Below, piece by piece: positions 8,347 to 17,766 of a stretch of 64,000 nt of DNA. The notes below the pieces were generated by a model. That model worked only from the letters and a program-made list of their open reading frames with translations. It was not told where the DNA came from and ran no database searches. This DNA comes from Microbacteriaceae bacterium PS02343. Its GTDB lineage: Bacteria; Actinomycetota; Actinomycetes; Actinomycetales; Microbacteriaceae. Position numbers and translations under genes: made by a program. How positions within the stretch are numbered: position 1 is the stretch's first letter; each line of letters opens with the position of its first letter. The stretch spans positions 1-64,000 of the forward strand of contig JASCOA010000005.1 of NCBI GenBank assembly GCA_029959365.1, given 5' to 3'.

Positions 8347-9417
8347 TCAGAGCCGGGGCAGCGCCGCTCGAGCGTCGGCGTCCGGCAGTCCCGTGGCGAC
8401 GAGCAGGTCGACGAGCAGCGGGCGCAGCATGAAGACCAGCACAGCCTCGCCCATCTCCGCCTGCGGCAGCACGATGCGCGGGTCGAGGCGTCCGGCGATG
8501 CCGAGCAGCCCGTAGCGGGCGGTGTTGAGCAGCTGCGGGCGATCCAGGCTCGCGCCGAGGGTCTCGACGGCGGTGGCGACGGCGGCGAGCAGCTCGGCGA
8601 GCTCGGGGCGGGGCCGCCCGTCGGCCACGACGAAGTCGACCCGGCGCACGATGACGCGCAGGTTGCGGGTGGCGAGATCCATGCGGTGCAGCACGCGCTG
8701 CTGCGCGCCGAGGTCGTCGCGGCTGCGGCGGTGGAACGGCGACAGCCGCGCGATCGACACCGCCGACTCGAGGGCCGCGCCCCAGGCGTCGATGAGCGGT
8801 TGGCTGGCCCGCAGCCGCTCGAGGGCCCGATCGGCGGGGGCCTGCTCGGCTCGGCGCAGCGACTCGACGGCGGCGCCGAGCGAGCCGGTGAAGCAGGCGA
8901 AGAGCTGCTCGGCGGCCCGTCGCGAGAGCCGGCGCGGGTCGCGCGGCAGGAGCACGGTGACGAGCAGCGCCACGAGCCCGCCGACCGCCGAGTCGATGCT
9001 ACGCACGAAGGGGCCGCCCTCGGGGTCGGGCAGCAGCAGCACGATCATCGACTGGGTGCCGGCCGCCAGCACGAAGGCCGAGCTGGCGGTGAGGAAGCGC
9101 AGCAGCGCGAGCACGCTGAGCAGCACGACGGCGATCTGCCAGGTGCCCTTGCCGATGAGCTGCAGCCAGAGCTCGGTGAGCACGATGCCGATGAGGATGC
9201 CGCCGGCCGTCTCGATCACCCGACGCGGGCGGGCGTCCCGGCTGAGCCCCAGGGCGGTGATCGTCGTCGTCACCGCGAGCAGCGGGGTGTCGTGGCCGAG
9301 CGCGTAGTGCGCGAGCGCGTACGCGGCGGTGACCGCGAGCACGATCTGCAGGATGGCCGGGAGGCCGTCGGTGAGCCGCGACGTCGCGGCCCGGAGGGGG
9401 AAGCCCGCGGGCCTCAT
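8347..9417 (-). CDS. FUSC/aromatic acid exporter-type membrane protein
   Basis: Protein of 356 residues. The N-terminal half has six tightly packed membrane helices (about 15-165) with the FUSC-like pattern LLAVTTTITALGLSRDARPRRVIETAGGI broken by short loops; the C-terminal half is soluble and helical. This fits the FUSC/YhfK-type aromatic acid exporter superfamily; the exported compound is unknown. The ATG at 9417 overlaps the ygfZ stop as ATGA. It is the last gene of a four-gene run (small membrane protein, nitrobindin-like, ygfZ, this gene). Confidence 0.7.
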   Translation of the reverse strand: MRPAGFPLRAATSRLTDGLPAILQIVLAVTAAYALAHYALGHDTPLLAVTTTITALGLSRDARPRRVIETAGGILIGIVLTELWLQLIGKGTWQIAVVLLSVLALLRFLTASSAFVLAAGTQSMIVLLLPDPEGGPFVRSIDSAVGGLVALLVTVLLPRDPRRLSRRAAEQLFACFTGSLGAAVESLRRAEQAPADRALERLRASQPLIDAWGAALESAVSIARLSPFHRRSRDDLGAQQRVLHRMDLATRNLRVIVRRVDFVVADGRPRPELAELLAAVATAVETLGASLDRPQLLNTARYGLLGIAGRLDPRIVLPQAEMGEAVLVFMLRPLLVDLLVATGLPDADARAALPRL

Positions 9418-10523
9418 CGCTCCCGGCGCACGGCGCCGAGCCGGGGCAGCCGCGGCACGTCGGCGGTGGCGCCGGCGCCCGGGGGCACGATGACCTGCTG
9501 AGCCGCCGCGATCTCGAGGCCCTCGGCGCGCACGAGCAGCTCCGTCTCGGCGTCGGCGCCGCGGCGCACGACGGCGAGCGCGATCGGCCCGAGCTCGTGG
9601 TGCAGCGCGCTCGAGGTGACCGCGCCGATGCTCTTCTCGCCGAGCAGCACCTCGGAGCCGGGCGCCGGCAGCACGCCGTCGGAGCCGTCGAGGTGCAGCA
9701 TCACGAGGCGGCGCGGCGGGTGGCCGAGGTTGTGCACCTTGGCCACCGTCTCCTGCCCGCGGTAGCAGCCCTTCGTGAGGTGCACCGCGCTGCGCAGCCA
9801 GTCGAGCTCGTGCGGGATGGACCGCTCGTCGGTGTCGGCGCCCTGCCGCGGGCGCCAGGCGGCGATGCGCAGCGCCTCGGCGGCGAGCGCGCCCGAGACG
9901 GCCCGCTCCCCCGCGGCGACGGACTCGGCGAGCGCCGCGAGCGACTCGCGCGGCACGATCGTCTCGCTCCAGCGCCACCGGTCGCCGGGGTGCTCGGCCG
10001 CGGCGGCGTACTGCCAGCCGCCGGCGGCGACCTCGCGCCAGGGGTCGTCCCAGACCAGCGGCACGCCGGCGGGAGCGGATGCGGGCAGCCCCGCCCCGTC
10101 CACGGCGCCCAGCACGGCGAGCTCCGGGTGCTCGGCGACCTCGACGCGCAGCATGAAGCGCATCCGGTCGAGCCAGGCGGCCAGAGCGGATGCGGTCTCC
10201 GGCTCCGCGATCAGCCACGCCGTCGCTCCGTCGTCCACGACCCGTACCGCGTGCTCGACGCGGCCGTTCTGGTCGAGCACGAGGGTCTCGGCGGAGCCGC
10301 CGGGCACGAGGCCGGTGAGCCGCTGGGAGGTCATGGAGTCGAGCCAGCTCAGCCGGTCGGGGCCGGCGACCGAGACGACCGCGCGCGGCAGCTCGACGAA
10401 GGCGGCGCCGGACTCGAGGCGGCGCTGCTCGGGCAGCGGCTCGCCGTAGTGCGCGGCCAGGGAGGGGTGCTGCTCCGACGCGACGGCGCCGGGCAACGAG
10501 AGCAGCGCGCTCGGCTCAGCCAA
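9414..10523 (-). CDS. ygfZ: Folate-binding protein YgfZ (GcvT-related)
   Basis: Protein of 369 residues of the GcvT/YgfZ fold, a tetrahydrofolate-dependent factor that helps repair or mature certain iron-sulfur proteins. The diagnostic motif K-G-C-Y-x-G-Q-E appears as LTKGCYRGQETVAKVHNLG near residue 250, and SWLDSMTSQRLTGL lies in the N-terminal part. The start is TTG at 10523, overlapping the upstream stop by eight bases; it is inside a run of coupled genes. In other actinobacteria ygfZ also sits beside the nitrobindin-like (DUF1794) gene, as here. Confidence 0.88.
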   Translation of the reverse strand: MAEPSALLSLPGAVASEQHPSLAAHYGEPLPEQRRLESGAAFVELPRAVVSVAGPDRLSWLDSMTSQRLTGLVPGGSAETLVLDQNGRVEHAVRVVDDGATAWLIAEPETASALAAWLDRMRFMLRVEVAEHPELAVLGAVDGAGLPASAPAGVPLVWDDPWREVAAGGWQYAAAAEHPGDRWRWSETIVPRESLAALAESVAAGERAVSGALAAEALRIAAWRPRQGADTDERSIPHELDWLRSAVHLTKGCYRGQETVAKVHNLGHPPRRLVMLHLDGSDGVLPAPGSEVLLGEKSIGAVTSSALHHELGPIALAVVRRGADAETELLVRAEGLEIAAAQQVIVPPGAGATADVPRLPRLGAVRRER

Positions 10524-11118
10524 CCTTCGCCAGCCGTCCCGAGGCGTGGTTGCGCAGGTCCTTGCCGAGCGCCGCCATGTCCCAGGCCCACAGCAGGTGG
10601 CCCTCGACGAGGCCGTAGAGGCGGGTGGCCGCGCTGTACGGCTTGGCGCCGACGGAGCGGACCACCGCGTCGGTTCCGAGATCGATGCGGGCGTTCTTGA
10701 CCTGCCCGATGTAGAGCTCGTTGACGCCGTTCGGGTGCACGATGGCGACCTCGAGGTCGAAGCCCTCGCGCTCGTTGCGCAGCGGCTCGACCGACTCGAC
10801 GCCGGTGTACGGGGTCGTGGCGGTCGGCGGGATCATGCCGGGGCCGGCGTCGAAGTCCTGCAGGTCGCGGCCGAGGCGCCAGTAGCCGGTCTCGGAGACC
10901 AGTGGCGTCTTCGCATCGTCGAGCAGCCAGGTGAACGAGGAGTAGTTGAGGTACGGCAGGCCGTCGTTCGAGAAGCTGACGCGCTGGCCGAACTCGGCCT
11001 TGTGCACCGTGTCGTCGTCGAGACGGTAGTCGAGCACGCCGGTACCCTCCCAGACCCCGTGCAGCCAGGAGATCGGGCCGAGCTCGGGCGGGAGCGAGGT
11101 GTTGAGATCGAGGCTCAC
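10516..11118 (-). CDS. Nitrobindin-like (FABP/DUF1794) heme-binding protein
   Basis: Protein of 200 residues predicted as a ten-strand beta barrel. It carries the nitrobindin signature GxWxGxG as LHGVWEGTGVLDY near residues 20-30, with FGQRVSFSNDG and the C-terminal GHLLWAWDMAA. Family members such as the M. tuberculosis homologue bind heme and may handle nitric oxide or peroxynitrite; the distal barrel His position was not verified. Starts with GTG at 11118, seven bases after the stop of the 38-residue membrane protein, and overlaps the ygfZ start by eight bases. Confidence 0.85.
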   Translation of the reverse strand: MSLDLNTSLPPELGPISWLHGVWEGTGVLDYRLDDDTVHKAEFGQRVSFSNDGLPYLNYSSFTWLLDDAKTPLVSETGYWRLGRDLQDFDAGPGMIPPTATTPYTGVESVEPLRNEREGFDLEVAIVHPNGVNELYIGQVKNARIDLGTDAVVRSVGAKPYSAATRLYGLVEGHLLWAWDMAALGKDLRNHASGRLAKVG

Positions 11119-11125
11119 CGGGGGC

Positions 11126-11242
11126 TCAGCGCTGGCCCTTGAAGAGGCGCAGCAGCACCACTCCCGACACGAACGCGATGGCCAGGCTGGCGATGACCAG
11201 CAGGCCGACGAAGAAGAGCTCCAGGGCCAGCAGCGAATCCAT
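11126..11242 (-). CDS. 38-residue single-span membrane protein
   Basis: A very small gene whose product begins MDSLLALELFFVGLLVIASL and ends VVLLRLFKGQR: one long hydrophobic helix with a basic C-terminal tail, so the tail probably faces the cytosol. It is too short for most gene finders. Support comes from the TAGACT box (11254-11249) six bases before its ATG, which makes it the likely first, leaderless gene of the operon, and from tight spacing (seven bases) to the nitrobindin-like gene. Function unknown. Confidence 0.65.
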   Translation of the reverse strand: MDSLLALELFFVGLLVIASLAIAFVSGVVLLRLFKGQR

Positions 11243-11317
11243 GCCCCGAGTCTACGCCGCGGCCGAGGCGGGAGCGAGCGACCGCGCTCGGTCGCTCCCG
11301 ACAGCGCGCCGGAGAGC

Positions 11318-11599
11318 TCAGAGGGTGTGGAGGAGGTCGCCGATGCCGGAGGCGATCGCGAGCACGACCACGGCGCCGCCGACGCCCGCGAGCATGCGGT
11401 TGACGAGGCCGGGGCCCGGCATGGCGAGCTGGATGGCGAAGCTCAGCAGCACCGAGCCGCCGAGCACGACGGCGAGCCATGCGTGACCGCCGCGGCCGTC
11501 GAGCAGCGCGAAGACCAGCACGGCGGCGACCGCCGTGGCGATCCACACGGAGACGGCGCTGCCCCAGAGCCTGCGGCGCGCTGCAACGGTCTCGTCCAT
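11318..11599 (-). CDS. Small three-helix membrane protein
   Basis: Protein of 93 residues with three predicted membrane helices (about 15-32, 38-55, 66-85) after a short cytosolic start MDETVAARRRLWG. The frame stays open far upstream, but the ATG at 11599 lies six bases after TGGAAT and gives a compact protein; the upstream part lies opposite the glnR-like gene. It resembles small conserved actinobacterial membrane proteins of unknown role. Divergent from the glnR-like regulator. Confidence 0.6.
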   Translation of the reverse strand: MDETVAARRRLWGSAVSVWIATAVAAVLVFALLDGRGGHAWLAVVLGGSVLLSFAIQLAMPGPGLVNRMLAGVGGAVVVLAIASGIGDLLHTL

Positions 11600-11672
11600 G
11601 CGTCGATTCCACCACAGGTGACGCTCGCCCGCTGCGCTCCTTATAGACTGACCGCGGCATCCGGGAGGGTAC

Positions 11673-12350
11673 GTGGCGCAGCTTCTCATCTTGACCGCGA
11701 CGGTCGAGCAGGAAGTCCTTCCCGCGCTCGGACTCCTGAGCCACCGGGTACGGCAGATCCCCGCCGAGCCCTCGCAGCTGATCAACGCCCCGACGAGCGA
11801 CGTCATGCTGGTCGACGGCCGCCGCGATCTCGCCAGCGCCAAGTCGCTCTGCAAGATCCTCGTGACCACCGGCGTGAACGTGCCGGTGATGCTCGTCATC
11901 ACCGAGGGCGGCCTCACCGCCGTCAACGCCGACTGGGGCGTGGACGACGTGGTGCTCGACGGGGCCGGCCCCGCCGAGGTCGACGCGCGGCTGCGCCTCG
12001 TGATCGGCCGCGCCGCGCAGGAGCAGTCGAGCTCGAAGATCCAGGCCTCCGGCGTGGTCATCGACGAGGCGAGCTACTCGGCGAAGGTGCACGGCCGCCC
12101 CCTCGACCTCACCTTCAAGGAATTCGAGCTGCTGCGCTTCTTCGCCACGCACCCCTCGCGCGTCTTCACGCGCGAGCAGCTGCTCAGCGAGGTCTGGGGC
12201 TACGACTACTTCGGCGGCACCCGCACGGTCGACGTGCACGTGCGCCGCCTGCGCGCCAAGCTCGGCGACCTCGAGTCGCTCATCGGCACGGTGCGCAACG
12301 TCGGCTACCGCTTCAACGTCTACGACGACGACGAGGCGCCCGCGCGCTGA
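11673..12350 (+). CDS. glnR: GlnR-like orphan OmpR-family regulator
   Basis: Protein of 225 residues with an atypical receiver domain and an OmpR/PhoB winged helix. The receiver lacks the usual acidic pocket (it begins [10 protein letters not shown] where DD or ED is normal), keeps Asp48 in MLVDGRRDL, and continues [18 protein letters not shown], as in actinobacterial GlnR, which acts as a phosphorylation-independent dimer. The DNA-binding part has [20 protein letters not shown] and [19 protein letters not shown]. GlnR controls nitrogen genes; no kinase is nearby. A TATAGA box (11642) and GGGAGGG ribosome site precede the GTG start. Its 3' end overlaps the convergent oxidoreductase by 31 bases. 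Confidence 0.7.
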   Translation: MAQLLILTATVEQEVLPALGLLSHRVRQIPAEPSQLINAPTSDVMLVDGRRDLASAKSLCKILVTTGVNVPVMLVITEGGLTAVNADWGVDDVVLDGAGPAEVDARLRLVIGRAAQEQSSSKIQASGVVIDEASYSAKVHGRPLDLTFKEFELLRFFATHPSRVFTREQLLSEVWGYDYFGGTRTVDVHVRRLRAKLGDLESLIGTVRNVGYRFNVYDDDEAPAR

Positions 12351-12955
12351 CCCGGCGTCGCGTCCTGCGCTGCGGGACGAGCGGATGCGCGGTGCGCGCG
12401 GCCGTCCCGCTGGCCGAGGGAGCGCATCCGCTCGATCCAGCGCTCGCGCTGCTGCGCCGACGAGCCGCGCACCGGCCCGAGCATCGTCGCGCGCCCGGTG
12501 CGGATGCCGCAGAAGCCGAGCACGAGCGTGCGGACCTGCTCGGCCGCGGGGTTGCCGGTGAGCAGCAGGTACCACCAGGGCGAGTCGCTCGTGAGCACGA
12601 GCCGCCCGCGGCGCCCGCGCAGCAGGCCCTCAGGCAGGTTGTTCGCGCCGTAGCGGTAGGCCCGCCGCGGCAGCAGCAGCCGGTCGAAGAAGCCCTTGAG
12701 CTCGGCGGGCACCGAGCCCCACCAGACCGGCGCCACGACGACGACGCGGTCGGAGTCGAGGATCTCGGCCCAGGCCCGCTCGAGATCGGGCTCGAGCTCC
12801 ATCCGCTCGCTGTAGCCGTGGCGCAGCACGGGGTCGAAGGCGAGGTCGCGCACGGCCAGCAGCCGCGCATCGGGATGGGCCTCGGCGTAGGCGCGGGCGA
12901 GGGCGGCGACGAACGAGCCGGCGTGCGGGTGGCCGTCGATGACGAGCGTGGTCAT
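12320..12955 (-). CDS. Flavodoxin-fold NAD(P)H:quinone oxidoreductase
   Basis: Protein of 211 residues of the MdaB/KefF-type NAD(P)H dehydrogenase (quinone) family: [12 protein letters not shown] at the start binds flavin phosphate, [18 protein letters not shown] is the central loop, and a segment like [11 protein letters not shown] follows. Such enzymes reduce quinones by two electrons to avoid radicals. The C-terminal 30 residues are low in complexity and run across the end of the glnR-like gene. Start ATG at 12955 has the ribosome site GAAGGAA. It is divergent from a TetR regulator with two candidate operators between them, so it is probably induced by its substrate through that regulator. 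Confidence 0.8.
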   Translation of the reverse strand: MTTLVIDGHPHAGSFVAALARAYAEAHPDARLLAVRDLAFDPVLRHGYSERMELEPDLERAWAEILDSDRVVVVAPVWWGSVPAELKGFFDRLLLPRRAYRYGANNLPEGLLRGRRGRLVLTSDSPWWYLLLTGNPAAEQVRTLVLGFCGIRTGRATMLGPVRGSSAQQRERWIERMRSLGQRDGRAHRASARPAAQDATPGQRAGASSSS

Positions 12956-12980
12956 GGCGTTTCCTTCGATCGGAGGCGAA

Positions 12981-13017
12981 CTGGACAGTGCCCAGATGCA
13001 AGCAGCCTAGCTAGGAT
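12981..13017. promoter_or_regulatory. Candidate TetR operators and tetR -10 box
   Basis: CTGGACAGTGCCCAG (12981-12995) is a 15-base palindrome with one mismatched pair, and CCTAGCTAGG (13006-13015) is a perfect 10-base palindrome that overlaps the -10 box TAGGAT (13012-13017). Both lie between the divergent oxidoreductase and TetR genes, where an autorepressor would bind. Confidence 0.5.
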
Positions 13018-13024
13018 GTTGCTC

Positions 13025-13615
13025 GTGTCAAGATCGAGTTCGAGCTACCACCACGGCGACCTGGTCACCGCTCTCGAGACCGCGGCCTTCGAGCTGCTCG
13101 CGGAGCAGGGGCACGCCGCCCTGAGCCTGCGGGAGGTCGCCCGCCGCGCCGGCGTCAGCCACAACGCGCCCTACCACCACTTCGGCGACCGCACCGCGCT
13201 GCTGCACCACCTCGCCGAGGCCGCGATGGGCCGGCTGCTCGCCGCGCAGCAGCAGGCGCTGGAGCGCGCGGAGGGAGCGGATGCGGTCGAGCGCGCCGTC
13301 GCCCTCGGCCTCGCGTACACCGGATGGGCGGTGGCGAACCCGAACGCCTTCGCGGTCGTCTTCGACCCCGCCGTCTGCGTGCCCGGCCAGCCGACCGGCG
13401 AGATGGGTCCCCTCATCGCCGAGAACGAGCGCCTCCTCGCCGAGACCGTCGCAGCGCTCGCGCCCGGCGACCCCGACGGGGTCGCCGCGGTGACCAGCTG
13501 GGCCGCCGTGCACGGCCTCGCCGAGCTCGTGATCGCGGGGCACGTGCCCGCGGCGGCGGCGGAGCCGGCCATCCGCTCGCTCATGACCGCGCTGAGCCCC
13601 GCGCACGGGGGCTGA
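13025..13615 (+). CDS. TetR-family transcriptional regulator
   Basis: Protein of 196 residues. The N-terminal helix-turn-helix is clear: [34 protein letters not shown] (about 25-60, given here without a break only in part) follows [15 protein letters not shown]. The remainder is the ligand domain with a C-terminal WHG-type helix. GTG at 13025 is favoured because TAGGAT ends seven bases upstream; an ATG at 13016 overlaps that box. It is probably an autorepressor that also controls the divergent quinone oxidoreductase. It is followed at once by the PHO box of ppk1. Confidence 0.85.
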   Translation: MSRSSSSYHHGDLVTALETAAFELLAEQGHAALSLREVARRAGVSHNAPYHHFGDRTALLHHLAEAAMGRLLAAQQQALERAEGADAVERAVALGLAYTGWAVANPNAFAVVFDPAVCVPGQPTGEMGPLIAENERLLAETVAALAPGDPDGVAAVTSWAAVHGLAELVIAGHVPAAAAEPAIRSLMTALSPAHGG

Positions 13616-13619
13616 ACCC

Positions 13620-13652
13620 GTTCAACAGCCGTTCACAGGCCGGTGCCATGAT
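13620..13652 (+). promoter_or_regulatory. PHO box and promoter of ppk1
   Basis: Two adjacent 11-base units, GTTCAACAGCC (13620-13630) and GTTCACAGGCC (13631-13641), lie in register at the -35 position. A CATGAT box (13647-13652) ends six bases before the ATG of ppk1. The layout implies phosphate control of a leaderless mRNA. Confidence 0.72.
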
Positions 13653-13658
13653 GGGGCA

Positions 13659-15827
13659 ATGGAGACCGACCCCACCGTGAGCACCGAGATCGTCAGCGGC
13701 GGCATCGACGACGACGACTACCAGTCCTCGAGCGTGGACGACGGCACCCTGCCCGCCGAGCGCTACCTCGACCGCGAGCTGAGCTGGCTGGCGTTCAACC
13801 AGCGCGTGCTCGAGCTCGCCGAGGACGCGGACACGCCGCTGCTCGAGCGCGCCAACTTCCTGGCGATCTTCGCGAGCAACCTCGACGAGTTCTTCATGGT
13901 GCGCGTGGCCGGCCTCAAGCGCCGCATCGCCACCGGCATCGCCGTGCCGACCAACGTGGGTCGCGCCCCGGTCGACGTGCTCGCCGACATCAGCGCGAAG
14001 GCGCACGAGCTGCAGGAGCGGCACGCCAACGCCTTCAAGCTGCTCGTCAAGCCCGCGCTCGACGACGCGAACATCCACGTCGAGACCTGGAGCGACCTCG
14101 GCGAGGCCGATCGGCAGCGCGTGGACGAGATCTTCTCGCAGCAGATCTTCCCGGTGCTCATGCCGCTGGCGGTCGACCCGGCGCATCCGTTCCCGTACAT
14201 CTCCGGCCTCTCGCTCAACCTGGCCGTGCGCGTGCGGCACCCGCACACCCGCAAGGTGCAGTTCGCGCGCATCAAGGTTCCCTCCGTGCTGCCGCGCTTC
14301 GTGCAGCTGCCCGACGACGGCAGCGGGCTGACCCGCTTCATCCCCCTCGAGGACCTGGTGTCCAACCACCTCGAGGACCTGTTCCCGGGCATGGAGGTGC
14401 TCGACCACCACGAGTTCCGCGTCACCCGCAACGAGGACGTCGAGGTCGAGGAGGACGAGAGCGAGAACCTCATCCAGGCCCTCGAGAAGGAGCTGCTGCG
14501 GCGCCGCTTCGGCCCGCCCATCCGTCTCGAGATCACCGACGACATGGACCCGGTGACCCTCGAGCTGCTCGTGCGCGAGCTCGGCATCACCGAGCAGGAG
14601 GTCTACCGCCTGCCCGCGCCGCTCGACCTGCGCGGACTCTTCGAGTTGCAGAAGCTCGACCGCCCGCGGCTCAAGTACGCCAAGCACCTGCCGACGACCG
14701 CCGTCGACCTGCTGCCGGGCGAGCCCAACGCCAAGCCCGACCTCTTCTCGGCGATCGCGCGGGGCGACGTGCTCGTGCACCACCCCTACGAGTCCTTCGC
14801 CACGAGCGTGCAGGCCTTCCTCGAGCAGGCCGCCGCCGACCCGAACGTGCTGGCCATCAAGCAGACGCTCTACCGCACCTCGGGCGACAGCCCCATCGTC
14901 GAGGCCCTCATCGCCGCCGCCCAGTCGGGCAAGCAGGTGCTGGCCCTGGTGGAGATCAAGGCGCGCTTCGACGAGCAGAACAACATCGAGTGGGCCCGCA
15001 AGCTCGAGAAGGCCGGCGTGCACGTGGTGTACGGCCTCGTCGGGCTCAAGACCCACTGCAAGCTCGTGCAGGTGGTGCGCCAGGAGGGCAAGCGCCTGCG
15101 CCACTACAGCCACATCGGCACGGGCAACTACAACCCCAAGACCAGCCGCATCTACGAGGACCTCGGCCTCTTCACCGCCGACGACACCGTGGGCGCCGAC
15201 CTCAGCCGCCTCTTCAACGAGCTGAGCGGCTACGCGATCGAGAAGAAGTTCCAGCGCCTGCTCGTCGCGCCCCGCTACCTGCGCAAGGGCCTGCTCAAGC
15301 GCATCGACAAGGAGGCGCAGAACGCGCGCGACGGCAAGCCCGCCCGCATCCGCCTCAAGGTCAACTCGATGGTCGACGAGGCCATCATCGACGGCCTCTA
15401 CCGGGCGAGCCAGGCCGGCGTGCCCGTGGAGATCTGGGTACGCGGCATCTGCGCCATCCGCCCCGGCGTGCCCGGCCTCAGCGAGACGATCCAGGTGCGC
15501 TCGGTGCTCGGCCGCTACCTCGAGCACTCGCGCATCTTCAGCTTCGAGAACGCGGGCTCGCCGACGGTGTTCATCGGCAGCGCCGACATGATGCACCGCA
15601 ACCTCGACCGCCGCGTCGAGGCCCTCGTCGAGCTGCGCGACCCCGAGCACCTGCGGGAGATCGACGGCCTCTTCGAGGAGGCGATGAGCGACCGGACCTC
15701 GGCCTGGCGCCTCTCCGCGGACGGCACCTGGCTGCGCCGTCACCGCACCGATGAGGGCGAAGCGCTCTCGGACCTGCAAGATAGTGTCATGACCCGTATC
15801 TCCCGAAGGAAGCGCAACGCCCGATGA
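13659..15827 (+). CDS. ppk1: Polyphosphate kinase 1
   Basis: Enzyme of 722 residues that builds and degrades polyphosphate with ATP. After an acidic 30-residue lead it shows the PPK1 core: [40 protein letters not shown] (N domain), [15 protein letters not shown], then the two phospholipase D-like domains with the autophosphorylated histidine in [13 protein letters not shown] and [11 protein letters not shown], and [15 protein letters not shown] near the end. Full length is present. It overlaps mutT1 by four bases (ATGA) and has a PHO box upstream, so it is a probable member of the local phosphate regulon. The same pair is adjacent in mycobacteria. Confidence 0.96.
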   Translation: METDPTVSTEIVSGGIDDDDYQSSSVDDGTLPAERYLDRELSWLAFNQRVLELAEDADTPLLERANFLAIFASNLDEFFMVRVAGLKRRIATGIAVPTNVGRAPVDVLADISAKAHELQERHANAFKLLVKPALDDANIHVETWSDLGEADRQRVDEIFSQQIFPVLMPLAVDPAHPFPYISGLSLNLAVRVRHPHTRKVQFARIKVPSVLPRFVQLPDDGSGLTRFIPLEDLVSNHLEDLFPGMEVLDHHEFRVTRNEDVEVEEDESENLIQALEKELLRRRFGPPIRLEITDDMDPVTLELLVRELGITEQEVYRLPAPLDLRGLFELQKLDRPRLKYAKHLPTTAVDLLPGEPNAKPDLFSAIARGDVLVHHPYESFATSVQAFLEQAAADPNVLAIKQTLYRTSGDSPIVEALIAAAQSGKQVLALVEIKARFDEQNNIEWARKLEKAGVHVVYGLVGLKTHCKLVQVVRQEGKRLRHYSHIGTGNYNPKTSRIYEDLGLFTADDTVGADLSRLFNELSGYAIEKKFQRLLVAPRYLRKGLLKRIDKEAQNARDGKPARIRLKVNSMVDEAIIDGLYRASQAGVPVEIWVRGICAIRPGVPGLSETIQVRSVLGRYLEHSRIFSFENAGSPTVFIGSADMMHRNLDRRVEALVELRDPEHLREIDGLFEEAMSDRTSAWRLSADGTWLRRHRTDEGEALSDLQDSVMTRISRRKRNAR

Positions 15828-16765
15828 CCCCAGGCGCAGCGGCGCACGTGGTGGTGGCGGCCGGCGCGGTCTGCTGGCGCGAGGTCGACGGCGAGGTGCG
15901 GGTGCTGCTCATCAGCCGGCACCGGCACGGCGACGTCTCGCTGCCCAAGGGCAAGGTCGACCCGGGTGAGATCCCGCCGGTCACGGCCGTGCGCGAGATC
16001 GCCGAGGAGACCGGTTACGCCGTGCACCTCGGCGCGCCGCTCGGCGTGAGCGAGTACCTGCTGCCCGGCGGACGGCCGAAGATCGTGCACTACTGGGCCG
16101 CCGAGGTGCCGGAGGCGCAGGCCGCGAAGCCCTTCGTGCCCAACGAGGAGGTCGAGTCGATGGCCTGGGCCTCGATCGACGAGGCCAAGGCGCAGGTGAG
16201 CTACCGCCACGACGCCGAGATCCTCGACCGCTTCGCCGCGCTCATCCGCAAGGGCGCGCTGCGCACCTTCGCGCTGGTCATGCTGCGCCACGGCACCGCG
16301 GTGCCGCACGGCTCGGTCGCGAGCGACGCGGCCCGCACCCTCGCGCCGCGCGGCGTCGAGCAGGCGCGCGCCATGGCCGAGGTCATCGCCTCATGGGGCC
16401 CGCAGCGCATCGTCAGCAGCACCGCCGCGCGCTGCCTGGGCACCGTCGCGCCGCTCGCGCAGCGCACCGGGCTCAAGGTCAAGCGCACCGACGACATCAG
16501 CCAGGACGCCTACGAGGACGGCACGAGCGACATCGACGGCGTCGTCGAGAAGCGCCTCGATCGCGCCGTCACCGCGGTGCTCTGCAGCCACGGACCCGTC
16601 ATCCCGGAGATCCTGCGCGAAATCGCGGAGTCCACGGGCGGCGCGTTCAGCGGCGACCTGCGCGCCGCATCCGGCCTGCACACCGGCGAGGCCGTGATCG
16701 TGCACCTGCCGCAGTCGGCGCCGCGCTCCGGCGTCGTGGCCGTGGAGACGCACCGCTCGGCGTGA
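15824..16765 (+). CDS. mutT1: Nudix hydrolase fused to histidine phosphatase (MutT1 type)
   Basis: Two-domain protein of 313 residues. The N-terminal Nudix domain has the box [20 protein letters not shown] (about 45-64), and the C-terminal domain is a histidine phosphatase beginning [13 protein letters not shown] near 150, with the second histidine in [12 protein letters not shown]. Mycobacterial MutT1 has this same fusion and hydrolyses 8-oxo-dGTP/GTP and diadenosine polyphosphates, then removes a further phosphate. Start ATG overlaps the ppk1 stop (ATGA), so the two are co-translated. Confidence 0.92.
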   Translation: MTPGAAAHVVVAAGAVCWREVDGEVRVLLISRHRHGDVSLPKGKVDPGEIPPVTAVREIAEETGYAVHLGAPLGVSEYLLPGGRPKIVHYWAAEVPEAQAAKPFVPNEEVESMAWASIDEAKAQVSYRHDAEILDRFAALIRKGALRTFALVMLRHGTAVPHGSVASDAARTLAPRGVEQARAMAEVIASWGPQRIVSSTAARCLGTVAPLAQRTGLKVKRTDDISQDAYEDGTSDIDGVVEKRLDRAVTAVLCSHGPVIPEILREIAESTGGAFSGDLRAASGLHTGEAVIVHLPQSAPRSGVVAVETHRSA

Positions 16766-16778
16766 GGCGATCGTGCGG

Positions 16779-16856
16779 GCGGATGCGCGCATCCGCTCGC
16801 TCCGCCGCGTCCGGGAACGGAGGAGGGGCCCGGCACCCCTCGAGCCGGACCCCTCC
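16779..16856. terminator. Two hairpins between mutT1 and pstB1
   Basis: GCGGATGCGCGCATCCGC (16779-16796) is a perfect 18-base palindrome built from two facing copies of the decamer core. A second hairpin pairs GGAGGGG (16822-16828) with CCCCTCC (16850-16856) and, inside it, CCGGC with GCCGG. They lie between convergent operons and probably stop both. Confidence 0.7.
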
Positions 16857-16966
16857 GCTTCGGCGCGGGTCTCCCCTGCGCCGGGATCGTGCACCACGAC
16901 GACCCCTGGTGGCGGCCCCTCAGCTCGGGACCGCCGCGGGAGCGACAGCGCGCTCCCGCCGTCCGA

Positions 16967-17746
16967 TCAACCGAAGCGGCCGGAGACGTAGTCCTCGGTG
17001 GCCTGCACATCGGGGTTCGAGAAGATCTTGGTCGTCTCGGCGTACTCGATGAGCTTGCCCGGCTTGCCGGTGCCCGCGATGTTGAAGAAGGCCGTCTTGT
17101 CGCTGACGCGCGAGGCCTGCTGCATGTTGTGGGTCACGATCACGATCGTGTACTGGCTCTTGAGCTCCTCGATGAGGTCCTCGATCGCCAGGGTCGAGAT
17201 CGGGTCGAGGGCCGAGCAGGGCTCGTCCATGAGGATGACCTCGGGCGAGACCGCGATGGCGCGCGCGATGCAGAGGCGCTGCTGCTGGCCGCCGGACAGG
17301 CCCGAGCCGGGAAGGTTGAGGCGGTCCTTGACCTCGTTCCAGAGGTTCGCGCCCTGCAGGCTCTTCTCGACCAGCGCATCCTGGTCGTTCTTGCTCATGC
17401 GGGTGTTGTTGAGCTTGACGCCCGCGAGCACGTTGTCGCGGATCGACATCGTCGGGAACGGGTTCGGGCGCTGGAAGACCATGCCCACCTGACGGCGCAC
17501 GAGCACGGGGTCGACGCCCTCGCCGTACAGGTTGTCGCCGTCGACGAGCACCTCGCCGTCGACGTAGGCGCCGGGGATGACCTCGTGCATGCGGTTGAGC
17601 GTGCGGAGGAAGGTGGACTTGCCGCAGCCCGACGGGCCGATGAAGGCGGTGACCGAGCGGGGCTCGATGGTCATCGAGATGCCCTCGACGGCCTTGAACT
17701 TGCCGTAGTAGACGTTGAGATCGTTGACCTGGATGCGCTTCGACAT
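16967..17746 (-). CDS. pstB: Phosphate ABC transporter ATP-binding protein (operon 1)
   Basis: Cytosolic ATPase of 259 residues: Walker [11 protein letters not shown] (about 35-44), Q-loop in [18 protein letters not shown] signature [14 protein letters not shown], Walker [14 protein letters not shown] and the H-loop THNMQQASR. These are the hallmarks of PstB, which drives high-affinity phosphate import. Last gene of pstS1-pstC1-pstA1-pstB1. It is nearly identical in sequence to the second pstB at 22933, more so than the other genes of the two operons. Start ATG at 17746, 20 bases after the pstA1 stop. Confidence 0.96.
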   Translation of the reverse strand: MSKRIQVNDLNVYYGKFKAVEGISMTIEPRSVTAFIGPSGCGKSTFLRTLNRMHEVIPGAYVDGEVLVDGDNLYGEGVDPVLVRRQVGMVFQRPNPFPTMSIRDNVLAGVKLNNTRMSKNDQDALVEKSLQGANLWNEVKDRLNLPGSGLSGGQQQRLCIARAIAVSPEVILMDEPCSALDPISTLAIEDLIEELKSQYTIVIVTHNMQQASRVSDKTAFFNIAGTGKPGKLIEYAETTKIFSNPDVQATEDYVSGRFG

Positions 17747-17766
17747 GCTGGTTCCTGTGCTTTCCG

